Shown piece by piece: positions 1 to 7,242 of a stretch of 40,439 nucleotides of DNA. Origin of the DNA: Pseudomonadota bacterium. Lineage in GTDB: Bacteria > Pseudomonadota > Alphaproteobacteria > Acetobacterales > Acetobacteraceae. Location: NCBI GenBank assembly GCA_019352115.1, contig JABBNW010000012.1, positions 1 through 40,439 on the forward strand, in the 5' to 3' direction. The first letter of the stretch is position 1, and each line of letters begins with the position of its first letter. A program made the translations under genes and the position numbers. The notes below the pieces were generated by a model. It was not told the origin of the DNA. It did not search any database and was given only the letters and a program-made list of their open reading frames with translations.

Positions 1-91
1 CCGCCAGCCGGAGCCTGCCGATCAACAGCGCAAAGCGCTCGGCGAGCTTCCAGGCCATGGTGTCGGACGGGACAAAGGCTGCACGGGGCAT
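1..91 (-). CDS. 5' end of an unidentified gene (partial)
   Basis: Only about 30 codons are visible; the rest lies beyond the left edge. The peptide begins MPRAAFVPSDTMAWKLAERF and continues with a hydrophobic/basic stretch that I cannot assign to a family. ATG at 91 is preferred because another in-frame ATG at 97 lies inside the LexA-like box; using it would add two residues. There is no Shine-Dalgarno sequence, so the transcript could be leaderless. The promoter and LexA-like box just upstream suggest a DNA-damage-inducible gene, but that rests on the site and not on the protein. The gene lies downstream of the OsmC/DsbA pair on the same strand and is separated from it by a GC-rich hairpin. 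Confidence 0.5.
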   Translation of the reverse strand, partial: MPRAAFVPSDTMAWKLAERFALLIGRLRLA

Positions 92-127
92 GGACATATA
101 TAGAACATAAATCCGGCACGGTGTCAA
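92..127 (-). promoter_or_regulatory. Promoter with LexA-like SOS box
   Basis: On the minus strand a perfect -35 hexamer TTGACA (122-127) is followed 19 bp later by TATATA (97-102). The -10 region overlaps a sequence reading GTTC-TATATAT-GTCC (92-106). This differs at one base from the alphaproteobacterial LexA consensus GTTC-N7-GTTC. The box touches the start codon of the partial gene, a position where a repressor would block transcription. The site is seen directly; LexA binding is inference. Confidence 0.55.
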
Positions 128-137
128 GCAGATTTGC

Positions 138-160
138 GGCCCGGCGCGCCGCGCCGGGCC
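138..160 (-). terminator. GC-rich hairpin downstream of the DsbA-like gene
   Basis: A perfect 10-bp stem (GGCCCGGCGC paired with GCGCCGGGCC) with a 3-nt loop lies about 78 nt past the stop of the DsbA-like gene and just ahead of the promoter of the next minus-strand gene. It has no T-run, so it may be a weak or Rho-assisted terminator or an mRNA-stabilising stem. Confidence 0.4.
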
Positions 161-237
161 GGAATCGGCGATCGGCGGCAATCCCTGCCCGGGTCGGTTC
201 TTGCTGCGCGCCGCCTTACGCGGCGTCCAACCCTCCG

Positions 238-903
238 TCAGGCCGGCTGCAACCGGGCCGCGGCCTGGGTGCCGTGACTGCGCAGCCGCCCGACCAGGGT
301 TTGCAGCGCGGCGGGTCCCTGGAACCCTTCGATCAGCCCGCTCGCCGAGACAAGGGCCGGGGTGCCGTCGATGCCGAGTGCGGCGCCGGCGCGCAGGCTG
401 CGGTGCAGCAGTCCGATGACGTCCGGCGCGGTCGCGTCCTTGGCCAGGCGCTGCGGATCGGCGCCGATCGCCGCCGCCAGCGGGGCGGCCATTTGCAGGC
501 TGTAGGTTCCCCCCTGCCCCGTCAGCCACTGGTGCGCCGCCCAGTACCGGCCCTGGCGCGCGGCGGCGAGGGCGAGTTGCGCGGCGAGGGCGGAATCCGG
601 GGCCAGGATCGGGTAGTCGGCGAACATCAGCCGCAGGTCCGGATTGGCGGTGACGAGCGCCGGCAGATAGGGGTCCATCGCCCGGCAATAGGGGCAGTGG
701 TAGTCGAAGAAATTCACCATGTGCAGCGGCGCGGCGGCGGCCCCGAGGCCGGGCAGGCCCCACCCAGGCACCGCGGCGAGGAACCGCGCCTCCGCCGGGG
801 AGGCCGCGACCGGCATCAGCCGCGGCGTGGGCAAGGCGCGCGCGAGCACGCCGCCGCCCGCGACCGCGCCGGCCACGGCGAGGGCGAACGTGCGCCGATT
901 CAC
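238..903 (-). CDS. DsbA-family periplasmic thiol oxidoreductase
   Basis: The 221-aa protein has a thioredoxin fold of the DsbA/DsbG class. The N-terminus carries NRRTFALAVAGAVAGG, a twin-arginine-like, Ala-rich export signal. The redox motif CPYC is at residues 70-73, preceded by HMVNFFDYH, and these are its only cysteines. A conserved Thr-Pro (cis-proline loop) occurs in GIDGTPALV. DsbA-like proteins oxidise, reduce or isomerise disulfides in exported proteins; which of these it does cannot be read from the sequence. The GTG start at 903 is chosen because it overlaps the upstream OsmC stop in a GTGA junction and places the export signal at the very N-terminus. The gene is translationally coupled to the OsmC gene, suggesting a joint thiol/peroxide-stress role. 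Confidence 0.85.
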   Translation of the reverse strand: MNRRTFALAVAGAVAGGGVLARALPTPRLMPVAASPAEARFLAAVPGWGLPGLGAAAAPLHMVNFFDYHCPYCRAMDPYLPALVTANPDLRLMFADYPILAPDSALAAQLALAAARQGRYWAAHQWLTGQGGTYSLQMAAPLAAAIGADPQRLAKDATAPDVIGLLHRSLRAGAALGIDGTPALVSASGLIEGFQGPAALQTLVGRLRSHGTQAAARLQPA

Positions 904-1328
904 GCCGCCGGCTCCGCGACCAGTTCGGTGACGACGTGGGAGGGGCGTTGCAGGGTGCGGCTGACCGGGCATTTCTCGGCGATTTCCAGCAGGCGCTGGC
1001 GTTGTTCGGGGGTGAGGGGGCCGGTGAGCGCGATCCGCCGCTCGAACCGGTCGATCGGTCCGGCGGGGCCGGATTCGGCCAGATGGCGGAGGGAGACGCT
1101 GATCTGGCGGACCGGCCAGGCGTGGCGGTCGGCGTACATGCGGATGGTCATGGAGGTGCAGGCGCCGAGGGCGGCGAGCAGGTATTCGTAGGGCGACATG
1201 CCGGTGTCGTGGCCGCCGGCACGCTCCGGCTCGTCGGCGCCGGTGACGTGGTGGCCGGCGAAGACGACCTGGCCGTAGGGGGCGTTGCCGCTTTCGCGAA
1301 CCACGACCTGGTCGGGGGCGGCGTCCAT
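900..1328 (-). CDS. OsmC-family thiol peroxidase-like protein
   Basis: This 142-aa protein has the OsmC fold. OsmC/Ohr proteins reduce organic hydroperoxides in the cytoplasm using a pair of cysteines. The first cysteine is C57 in GMSPYEYLLAALGACTSMTI and the second is C120 in EIAEKCPVSRTL, both in the expected places. The motif GACTSMTIRMYAD and overall length fit the YhfA/OsmC-like branch rather than Ohr, but I would not press the subfamily. ATG at 1328 is preferred over an upstream ATG at 1400, whose extra 24 residues are low-complexity and unlike the family. It is the first gene of a two-gene operon with the DsbA-like protein. Confidence 0.88.
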   Translation of the reverse strand: MDAAPDQVVVRESGNAPYGQVVFAGHHVTGADEPERAGGHDTGMSPYEYLLAALGACTSMTIRMYADRHAWPVRQISVSLRHLAESGPAGPIDRFERRIALTGPLTPEQRQRLLEIAEKCPVSRTLQRPSHVVTELVAEPAA

Positions 1329-1771
1329 GGGTGGTCTCCGGGCGGGGTGTTGGCGGCGGGGCGGTTGCGCGCCCTGCGCGGGGGCGTGGATAGCAGACAA
1401 CCGGACGGGGGGGCAGCCTCGGTCTGGGCGTGGTTGTGGGTCGGTTGAATGTCGCCTACCGACCCATGTCGGGCATGGGCTGGCTCATGGCGCAATCGCA
1501 GGAGCGGACATTCCGCGTCGGGGAGTGCCGACAGCGCCGCGCCCATGTCCGCCACCTGTTCGGTCGGAATCACTTGCAAAAAGCGAGCACCCCGTTTGTT
1601 GGTCCGACCGGCCGTGATTGGTTGAATGCGAACGATCATTCCCAGGCGCCACCCACAGCAAGAGGGTCCTGGCGCGCTGTCGCAGACGTTCCCTTATCCC
1701 TTTTCGTTCCGTGACAGACGGCCCGTTCACGGGTCTCATCCGGAGCTTTCGCAGCTCGGGCCGCGCCGCGA
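1329..1771. other. Intergenic region, no convincing gene
   Basis: This 443-bp gap separates two minus-strand transcription units. It is less GC-rich than its surroundings. It holds one clear dyad (1437-1466) and several short open frames on both strands without ribosome sites or recognisable families. One minus-strand frame, reading ...AECPLLRLRHEPAHARHG... over about 1470-1520, is reminiscent of the degenerate intergenic repeats often mistranslated as short proteins in rhizobial and related genomes. I recall this only as a resemblance. Confidence 0.5.
1437..1466. repeat. 9-bp inverted repeat upstream of the OsmC gene
   Basis: TGGGTCGGT (1437-1445) and ACCGACCCA (1458-1466) form a perfect 9-bp dyad separated by 12 nt. 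It lies about 110 bp upstream of the OsmC start codon, where a regulator could bind. No T-run follows on either strand, so an operator or structured RNA is as likely as a terminator. Confidence 0.4.
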
Positions 1772-2287
1772 TCAACCCAGCAGCCAATCAACCGCCAGAT
1801 GGCCCGGAGCAAGGATGACGGTCGCCCAAAGCACGGCCGACACCACATTTGCACATTGGAACGCGACGAAGGGCATCGAGCAGATGCCCGCAACCAGCGG
1901 CATGATGCACCTGAGGGGACCAAAGAACCGTCCGAGTATCACGCCCGCCGCCCCCCATTTTTCGAAGAATGCTTGTCCACGCAACAGCAGCTCGGGGCGC
2001 CTCGACAGCGGCCAGGTCCGGCCGATCGATCCCTTGTAATGATGGCCCAGCCAGTAGGAGAGCCAGTCTCCCAGAATCGCTCCGAGCACCGCTCCGCCCC
2101 AGACGGGCCAAAAGCCAATTCCCGCGGCACGGATGATGCCGCCGCTGCCGACCAGCACCACGGTCGCTGGCACCAGCAGCGAGATGAAGGCGAGGGACTC
2201 CCCGAAAGCCAGCGCGCACACGACGACCGGCGCAAGGGCGGCGTGCGCCTTTACGAATTGCAGCAGTGCTCCGATCAGCGGTTCCAT
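1772..2287 (-). CDS. DedA-family membrane protein
   Basis: The 171-aa integral membrane protein belongs to the DedA/SNARE-associated (VTT domain) family. Members are thought to flip or transport lipid carriers and to support membrane homeostasis. Visible hallmarks are the acidic residue in the first membrane segment (ALAFGESLAF), GAILGDWLSYWLG, and the signature RFFGPLRCIMPLVAGICSM near residues 116-135. About four to five hydrophobic segments are present. It is shorter than Escherichia coli YqjA/YghB (about 220 aa), chiefly at the C-terminus. It starts 16 nt after the P-type ATPase stop and is almost certainly cotranscribed with it from the FixK/FNR-like promoter upstream of the ATPase. Confidence 0.88.
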   Translation of the reverse strand: MEPLIGALLQFVKAHAALAPVVVCALAFGESLAFISLLVPATVVLVGSGGIIRAAGIGFWPVWGGAVLGAILGDWLSYWLGHHYKGSIGRTWPLSRRPELLLRGQAFFEKWGAAGVILGRFFGPLRCIMPLVAGICSMPFVAFQCANVVSAVLWATVILAPGHLAVDWLLG

Positions 2288-2303
2288 CGCGACGTGTGGA
2301 TAT

Positions 2304-4889
2304 CTATCGCACGAGCCGAGCGCGCCAGAGACGTTTGAGGCCTTCCAGCACCATCACCAGAGCCGCGACGATGGAAAGCACGAGCAGAACGTCGTCCGTG
2401 TGCAGCGGCCCGAAGCGGAACAGCTCACGCCCGAGCGGCAGGGCGAAAACCATTCCCAGGATCAGCAAAGTGAGAATGCTGACCCACAACAATGCGCCAT
2501 TGCGGTGACCGACGATCTCGCGCAGCGAGGTCCCGTAGCTGCGATTGACCAGCACCAGGCCGAGGTCGATCAGAACGAGCGATACGAAGGTCAGCGCGCG
2601 CGCATCCCCTTCCGGCAAGCCGCTATGGAGAGCGACCACATACAGCACGGCCAATGCCAGGAAGGCGATGGTGCCCTGCACGAGGCTCCATGCAACCAGC
2701 GAAGCCGAGAAGAGAGGCGTGCCGACCGCGCGGGGCAGCCGGCGCATGATGTCGGATTCCTCGGCCTCCGCTTCGAACACCATGGAGCACACCGGATCGA
2801 TGACCATCTCGAGGAAGGCGATATGCACAGGTCCGAAGATGAGCGGCAGGCCAGTGAGCAGCGGCAGCAGGGCCAGTCCGGCGATCGGCACGTGCACCGC
2901 GATGATATAGGCCATGGCCTTGCGCAGGTTGTCGTAGATGCGCCGGCCGAGCCGGACGGTTCGGACGATCGACCCGAAATCGTCGTCAAGCAGGACCAGC
3001 GACGCGGCTTCGCGCGCGACGTCGGTTCCCCGCCCGCCCATGGCAATGCCAATATCGGCCGCCTTCAGTGACGGCGCGTCGTTGACGCCGTCGCCCGTCA
3101 TCGCCACCACCGCGCCGGCCGCCTGCAGCGCGCGCACGATGCGCAATTTCTGCGCCGGTACGATGCGGGCGAACACGCTGACCGAGCGGACCGCGTCCTG
3201 CAGTCCGGCATCGTCCATCTGTGCGACCGCGGTCCCGTCGATCACCGCGCCGTCGTCGAGCCCCGCTTGCCGGGCGATGGCGCGGGCGGTCACGGCGTAG
3301 TCCCCGGTGATCATCACCACGCGAATGCCGGCCGCGCGGCATTCGGCAATCGCTCCGGGCACGGATCGTCGCAGCGGATCGGCGAGTCCTGCCAGGCCGA
3401 GGAAGCGGCAACGGAAGGCGCGTGGATCTTCGGGCAGAGTGCCGACCGCGGTCGCGTCCGCAATCGCGAGAACCCGCATGCCGGATTCGGCAAGCTCGTT
3501 CGCATCGCGCAGCAGCGCTTCCCGCGCCGCCCTGTTCATGCCGCACAGCTCCGCGACCGCCTCCGGTGCGCCTTTGACAGCCACCGTCAACGGGCCGGCT
3601 GCCGCCGGCTGCCACACCTGGGTCACGGCGAGCAGATCGGGTCGCAGGCCGTAGACACGCAGCAGGACGCCGGCATCCGTGGGCTGCAAGGCGCGGCGCG
3701 CGAAGTCGCGGAATGCCTGATCCATCGGATCATAGGCGTCCGGTGCGCTTGCCAGGGCCGCCACCTCGGCCAGCGGACGGAAGGAAGCCGGCAGCGCAGT
3801 GGCGGCCTCGGCCGATATGGTCGTTCCGTCCGCGCGCAGCACCGCCACGGCCATGCGGTTCTCGGTCAGCGTGCCGGTCTTGTCGGTGCACAGAACGGTC
3901 GCTTCGCCCAGCGCCTCGATCGCAGCCGCGCGGCGGGTCAGGACACGCGCCCGGGACAGGCGCCATGCCCCCATGACCATGAACACGGTCAGTACTAACG
4001 GGAATTCCTCGGGCAACATCGACATACCCAACGCCACGCCCGCCAGCAGCGCGTCCAGCCAGGAGCCGCGTAATACGCCGTACAGCAGAACGACGAGGAT
4101 GCAACAAACGAGCCCGGCGCCGGCCGCAATCCGAACCAGACGGGCAGTCTGGCGACTCAGGTTCGCAGGTGTCGTGTCGATGGCGCTCAGCGCCTGGCCG
4201 ATGCGCCCGATCTCGCTTTGCGGCCCCGTTGCGACCACCTCTGCGAGGCCTTGCCCGCGCACGACCAGGGTGCCGGAGAAGACATATGGTTGATCGTCGC
4301 CGCCTGGCTGCACGGCCGGCGCGGCGGTCCGGTCGGCGGCACGCTTGCTCACCGGCAGCGATTCGCCAGTCAGCAGCGACTCATCGGTTTGCAGGTCACG
4401 TGCCTCGATCAGCCTGGCATCGGCGGGCACGCGGTCCCCCTCAGCCAGCAGAACCATGTCGCCACGCACCACCTCACGCCCCGCGATGCGCTGCCGCTCG
4501 CCGTCGCGGATCACCAGGGCACGGGGACTGGTGAGATCGCGCAACGCTTCCAGCACATGCTCGCTGCGGGCTTCCTGGAGCACCGCGATGGCGATGGACA
4601 GCGAGGCAAAAACAAGCAGGAGCAGCGCCTCCAGCCTGTCGCCAAGCAGGAGGTAAATCAGACCGGCCCCCAACAGCAGGGCAAACATCGGCTCCGCGAG
4701 CACGTCCCGCAGGATTCGCAGGGGGTTTCGGGTACCGGCGTGAGGCAGTTCGTTCGGCCCATCGCGATGCAGCCGCCGGACCGCCTCCGCAGACGACAAG
4801 CCCGGAGTGCGCTCCGGTTCCGGGATCAAGGGCCGGCGCACGCCCGCCTTGTCGCTGTCGCCGGGATGCGCCGCCGCGGATCGGCCCAT
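2304..4889 (-). CDS. Cation-transporting P-type ATPase (P2-like)
   Basis: This 861-aa pump has all the P-type ATPase signatures. It has the N-terminal cation-ATPase segment (RTPGLSSAEAVRRLHRDGPNELP), the actuator motif LLTGESLPV, PEEFP in the fourth membrane helix, phosphorylation motif DKTGTLT with aspartate at about residue 336, hinge MTGDGVNDAP, and a C-terminal membrane domain. The PEEFP and C-terminal layout fit the Ca2+/Mn2+-like P2 group rather than heavy-metal P1B pumps; the transported ion is not determined. An ATG at 4961 would give 24 more residues, but ATG 4889 has a strong GGAGGAA five bases ahead. That start also leaves room for a promoter governed by the FixK/FNR-like box at 4973-4986. 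The skipped upstream stretch contains a partial copy of the RTPGLS motif. Confidence 0.9.
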   Translation of the reverse strand: MGRSAAAHPGDSDKAGVRRPLIPEPERTPGLSSAEAVRRLHRDGPNELPHAGTRNPLRILRDVLAEPMFALLLGAGLIYLLLGDRLEALLLLVFASLSIAIAVLQEARSEHVLEALRDLTSPRALVIRDGERQRIAGREVVRGDMVLLAEGDRVPADARLIEARDLQTDESLLTGESLPVSKRAADRTAAPAVQPGGDDQPYVFSGTLVVRGQGLAEVVATGPQSEIGRIGQALSAIDTTPANLSRQTARLVRIAAGAGLVCCILVVLLYGVLRGSWLDALLAGVALGMSMLPEEFPLVLTVFMVMGAWRLSRARVLTRRAAAIEALGEATVLCTDKTGTLTENRMAVAVLRADGTTISAEAATALPASFRPLAEVAALASAPDAYDPMDQAFRDFARRALQPTDAGVLLRVYGLRPDLLAVTQVWQPAAAGPLTVAVKGAPEAVAELCGMNRAAREALLRDANELAESGMRVLAIADATAVGTLPEDPRAFRCRFLGLAGLADPLRRSVPGAIAECRAAGIRVVMITGDYAVTARAIARQAGLDDGAVIDGTAVAQMDDAGLQDAVRSVSVFARIVPAQKLRIVRALQAAGAVVAMTGDGVNDAPSLKAADIGIAMGGRGTDVAREAASLVLLDDDFGSIVRTVRLGRRIYDNLRKAMAYIIAVHVPIAGLALLPLLTGLPLIFGPVHIAFLEMVIDPVCSMVFEAEAEESDIMRRLPRAVGTPLFSASLVAWSLVQGTIAFLALAVLYVVALHSGLPEGDARALTFVSLVLIDLGLVLVNRSYGTSLREIVGHRNGALLWVSILTLLILGMVFALPLGRELFRFGPLHTDDVLLVLSIVAALVMVLEGLKRLWRARLVR

Positions 4890-4943
4890 CTGTTCCTCCG
4901 GAGACAACCCGGGCGTTCGCCGGGCATCGATGTCCACCGCATC

Positions 4944-4986
4944 TCTGTAGCGGGCATGCAACCCGGCTGGCGATGATCGAGATCAA
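4944..4986 (-). promoter_or_regulatory. FixK/FNR-type box and promoter of the ATPase-dedA operon
   Basis: On the minus strand TTGATCTCGATCAT (4973-4986) matches the FNR/FixK consensus TTGAT-N4-ATCAA at nine of ten positions. Its centre lies 90 bp upstream of the preferred ATPase start. A TACAGA hexamer (4944-4949) sits about where the -10 element of a class II promoter (box centred at -41.5) should be, giving a leader of roughly 50 nt. The site is seen directly. Activation under low oxygen by an FNR/FixK protein is inference from the consensus and spacing. Confidence 0.6.
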
Positions 4987-5331
4987 TCAACGCCGGAGGC
5001 GGAATTGGGGAATGGAGACGCGGCCTGCCCGTCTCGACGGCTCACGTGGCACAGGAGTCCGGCGCGAAGCTGCCCGGGGGCGGCAGCCGCCGGCGCGTTC
5101 GACCAGACATGGCGGCAGCTTCGGACGGCTATGCGCTCCGGAACTGGCTGGCCGCTCCCGGCCAGGCCTCGCCATGCGGTGAATGTCCGGTATCGGCTTT
5201 CGCCGGCTGCAAGCTGACTGGCAGAAATCCATCCTTGCCGACCCTCAAATCGCCCCACCACCAGATGAGGACACGATCCGAGGTGCGCACCCCAGTTGCC
5301 AACCCGCCTCCCCGGTCGTAGCGCATCGGGC
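4987..5331. other. Intergenic region with a possible relic of an FNR-like N-terminus
   Basis: No complete gene is evident between the divergent ATPase and small membrane protein genes. A plus-strand frame from about 5109 to 5321 encodes a short peptide containing CGECPVSAFAGC. This resembles the cysteine cluster at the N-terminus of FNR-type regulators, but neither a cyclic-nucleotide-like domain nor an HTH follows. A small hairpin (CTGGCCG / CGGCCAG, 5148-5165) lies inside it. Confidence 0.3.
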
Positions 5332-5541
5332 ATGATCGCACGCGGCGACCTGCTATGGCTGGGGATCGGCGCCGGGCTGGCCGGCGGGCTGGTCGGCGGC
5401 GTGCTGCTCGGCATCGGCATCGCCCTGATCCTGAACGGCGCGCTGCCCGGCTGGGCGCTGCTGGTGGCCGCGGTGCCGCTGTCGGCAGCGCCCGGGTGGG
5501 TGCTGGCGCTGCGGCTCGCGCAGCAACAACCGCCGGAATAG
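5332..5541 (+). CDS. Small two-helix membrane protein
   Basis: A 69-aa protein made almost entirely of two hydrophobic segments: roughly residues 6-30 (LLWLGIGAGLAGGLVGGVLLG) and 35-60. It ends in a polar tail, AQQQPPE. The Gly-rich GxxxG-like pattern in the first helix would suit helix packing. I do not recognise the family. It ends 7 nt before the luciferase-like gene and probably shares its transcript. ATG 5332 is the start closest to the first helix; an upstream in-frame ATG at 5296 would add 12 residues. The ribosome site is weak at both. Confidence 0.55.
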   Translation: MIARGDLLWLGIGAGLAGGLVGGVLLGIGIALILNGALPGWALLVAAVPLSAAPGWVLALRLAQQQPPE

Positions 5542-5548
5542 GCCGCCG

Positions 5549-6529
5549 ATGCGCTTCGGAATCACCCTCGCCAACCGCGGCGTCCTGCTGGGCCTCGCCA
5601 CCCCGCGCGCGCTGCTCGCGCTGGCCGATGCGGTGGAAGCCGCCCCGGTGTTCGATTCCGTCTGGGTGGGGGACGCGCTGTTCGTCAACCGCCGGCTGGA
5701 CGCGCTGACCCTGCTGGCCGCGGTCGCCGGGCGGACCGAACGGGTGCTGCTCGGCCCGGCCTGCATGGGCTCCTTCGCGCTGCGCGATCCGCGGGTGTTC
5801 GCCTACGAATGGGCCTCGCTCGACGTGCTGTCCGGCGGGCGCACCAGGCTCGCCGTCTGCGCCGGCGGCGGCGCCGGCCCGGTGTGGGAGGGGGAGAGCG
5901 CGGCGATGGGCATCCCGCCCGGGGAACGCCGGGCGCGGATGATCGAGAACATCGCCGTGCTGCGCCACCTCTGGACCACGGACAACGAACCCTTCGAAGG
6001 CCGGTTCCTGCAATTCCCCGGCATCACCCTGGAACCCAAGCCGGTGCAATCGCCCTGCCCGATCTGGCTCACCACCAACGCCGGGCGGCTCGGCAACGGC
6101 CAGGACGACGCCGGCGGCGCGCCGGCCGCGCTGCGCCGGGTCGGCGCACTGGCCGACGGCTGGATGACGCATTCGGTCAGCCCCGAGGGCTTCCGCCGTG
6201 CCTGGACCGCGATCGAGGCCGCCGCCACCGCCGCCGGCCGCGATCCCGCCGCGCTCGACAACGTGCTGTGCCACCACGTGAATATCGGCCCCGACCGGGA
6301 AGCGGCGCTGGCCGACGCGAAGCGCTACCTCGATCTCTATTACGGCGCGAACTACACGCGCGAGCGGCTGGAGGCCTGGCTGGCCTACGGCTCCCCCGCC
6401 GACTGCATCGCCGCGCTGCGCCGCTACCGCGACACCGGCTGCCGGCGGATCACGTTCCGCCTCGTCACCATGGGCGACGCGGCCGAGCAGTTCCGTCGGC
6501 TGACCGAGGAAGTCCTGCCGTTCGTGTGA
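5549..6529 (+). CDS. LLM-class flavin-dependent oxidoreductase
   Basis: A 326-aa protein of the bacterial luciferase-like monooxygenase superfamily. These use reduced FMN or F420 in a TIM barrel to oxidise varied substrates. The N-terminal strand MRFGITLANRG, the segment FDSVWVGDALFVN, the conserved YEWASLDVLSGGRTRLAV loop and the EPKPVQSPCPIWL segment are typical of this superfamily. The C-terminal GSPADCIAALRRYRDTGCRRI also matches. The substrate cannot be predicted. A small membrane protein gene precedes it by 7 nt; no flavin reductase lies next to it, so reduced cofactor must come from elsewhere. Confidence 0.85.
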   Translation: MRFGITLANRGVLLGLATPRALLALADAVEAAPVFDSVWVGDALFVNRRLDALTLLAAVAGRTERVLLGPACMGSFALRDPRVFAYEWASLDVLSGGRTRLAVCAGGGAGPVWEGESAAMGIPPGERRARMIENIAVLRHLWTTDNEPFEGRFLQFPGITLEPKPVQSPCPIWLTTNAGRLGNGQDDAGGAPAALRRVGALADGWMTHSVSPEGFRRAWTAIEAAATAAGRDPAALDNVLCHHVNIGPDREAALADAKRYLDLYYGANYTRERLEAWLAYGSPADCIAALRRYRDTGCRRITFRLVTMGDAAEQFRRLTEEVLPFV

Positions 6530-6538
6530 CCGCGGCGG

Positions 6539-6577
6539 TTGACCTGCGCGTGTCGGAATATATATGATATGTATATC
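6539..6577 (+). promoter_or_regulatory. vapBC promoter with overlapping dyad operator
   Basis: TTGACC (6539-6544) and TATGAT (6563-6568) form a near-consensus sigma-70 promoter with an 18-bp spacer. The AT-rich dyad GATAT-GT-ATATC (6566-6577) overlaps the -10 element. This is the normal place for a toxin-antitoxin autorepression operator bound by a ribbon-helix-helix antitoxin. The short AT-rich island stands out from the GC-rich surroundings. Confidence 0.6.
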
Positions 6578-6599
6578 ACGCTCCGCGGAGTAACGCCCC

Positions 6600-6812
6600 A
6601 TGCGCGCCCTGATCGACCTGCCCGAAGACGACCTCAGCCTGCTGACCGAGCTCGGTCATCGCCAGGGCACGTCCCGCGCCGCCGTGGTGCGGGAGGCCAT
6701 CCACGCCTACCTCGCCGCCCGGCGCACCCCGGCGGAGGCGGCGGCGTTCGGCCTGTGGGGGGCGGGCGAGGACGGGCTCGCCACCCAGGCGCGGATGCGT
6801 GCCGAATGGTGA
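6600..6812 (+). CDS. vapB: Ribbon-helix-helix antitoxin (VapB-like)
   Basis: A 70-aa protein with an N-terminal ribbon-helix-helix DNA-binding region. The strand is RALIDLPEDDLSLLTEL and the helices are HRQGTSRAAVVREAIHAYLA. The C-terminal tail ends RMRAEW and would bind the toxin. It acts as antidote to VapC and as autorepressor at the dyad upstream. A GGAG lies nine bases before the ATG. Its stop overlaps the start of vapC, giving tight translational coupling. Length and order (antitoxin first) are typical. Confidence 0.82.
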   Translation: MRALIDLPEDDLSLLTELGHRQGTSRAAVVREAIHAYLAARRTPAEAAAFGLWGAGEDGLATQARMRAEW

Positions 6813-7171
6813 AGGCGCTGTTCGACACCAACATCCTGATCGACTACCTGCGCGGCCTGGAACCCGCCCGCGCCGAGCTGGAACGCTTCCCCGATCGCGC
6901 GATCAGCGTCATCACCTGGATGGAGGTGATGGCCGGCGCCCCCGCCGAGACCGCCGCCGCGACCCGCGTCTTCCTGGGCGGCTTCACCCTGGTCGCGCTC
7001 GACCCGACCGTGGCGGAGCGGGCCGTGGAAATCCGGCGGACCCATCGGCTCAAGCTGCCGGACGCGATCGTGCGCGCCTCGGCCGACGTGCAGGACCGGC
7101 TGCTGGTGACCCGTGACGAACGCGCGTTTCCCGCCGACGATCCCGCGGTGCGGGTGCCCTACCGGCTCTGA
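6806..7171 (+). CDS. vapC: PIN-domain ribonuclease toxin VapC
   Basis: This 121-aa PIN-domain protein has the acidic residues expected of an active Mg2+-dependent RNase: D7 in LFDTNILIDYL, E40 in ITWMEVM, D86 in LPDAIV and D104 in TRDERAF. VapC toxins cleave tRNA or rRNA and halt translation when VapB is degraded. The start ATG overlaps the end of vapB (ATGGTGA), so no separate ribosome site is needed. The toxin appears intact. Confidence 0.9.
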   Translation: MVKALFDTNILIDYLRGLEPARAELERFPDRAISVITWMEVMAGAPAETAAATRVFLGGFTLVALDPTVAERAVEIRRTHRLKLPDAIVRASADVQDRLLVTRDERAFPADDPAVRVPYRL

Positions 7172-7242
7172 ACCGGCACCGGCGCGGAACAGCGCCCGCC
7201 CGACCGTGCCGGGGCGGACCCGAAGGACATTCGCCTCCGTTA

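Noticed and set aside
5129-6601. 490-codon open frame on the minus strand opposite the luciferase-like gene
   Set aside because: It is antisense to a well-supported gene, has no family motif, and its length follows from high GC in the opposite frame.
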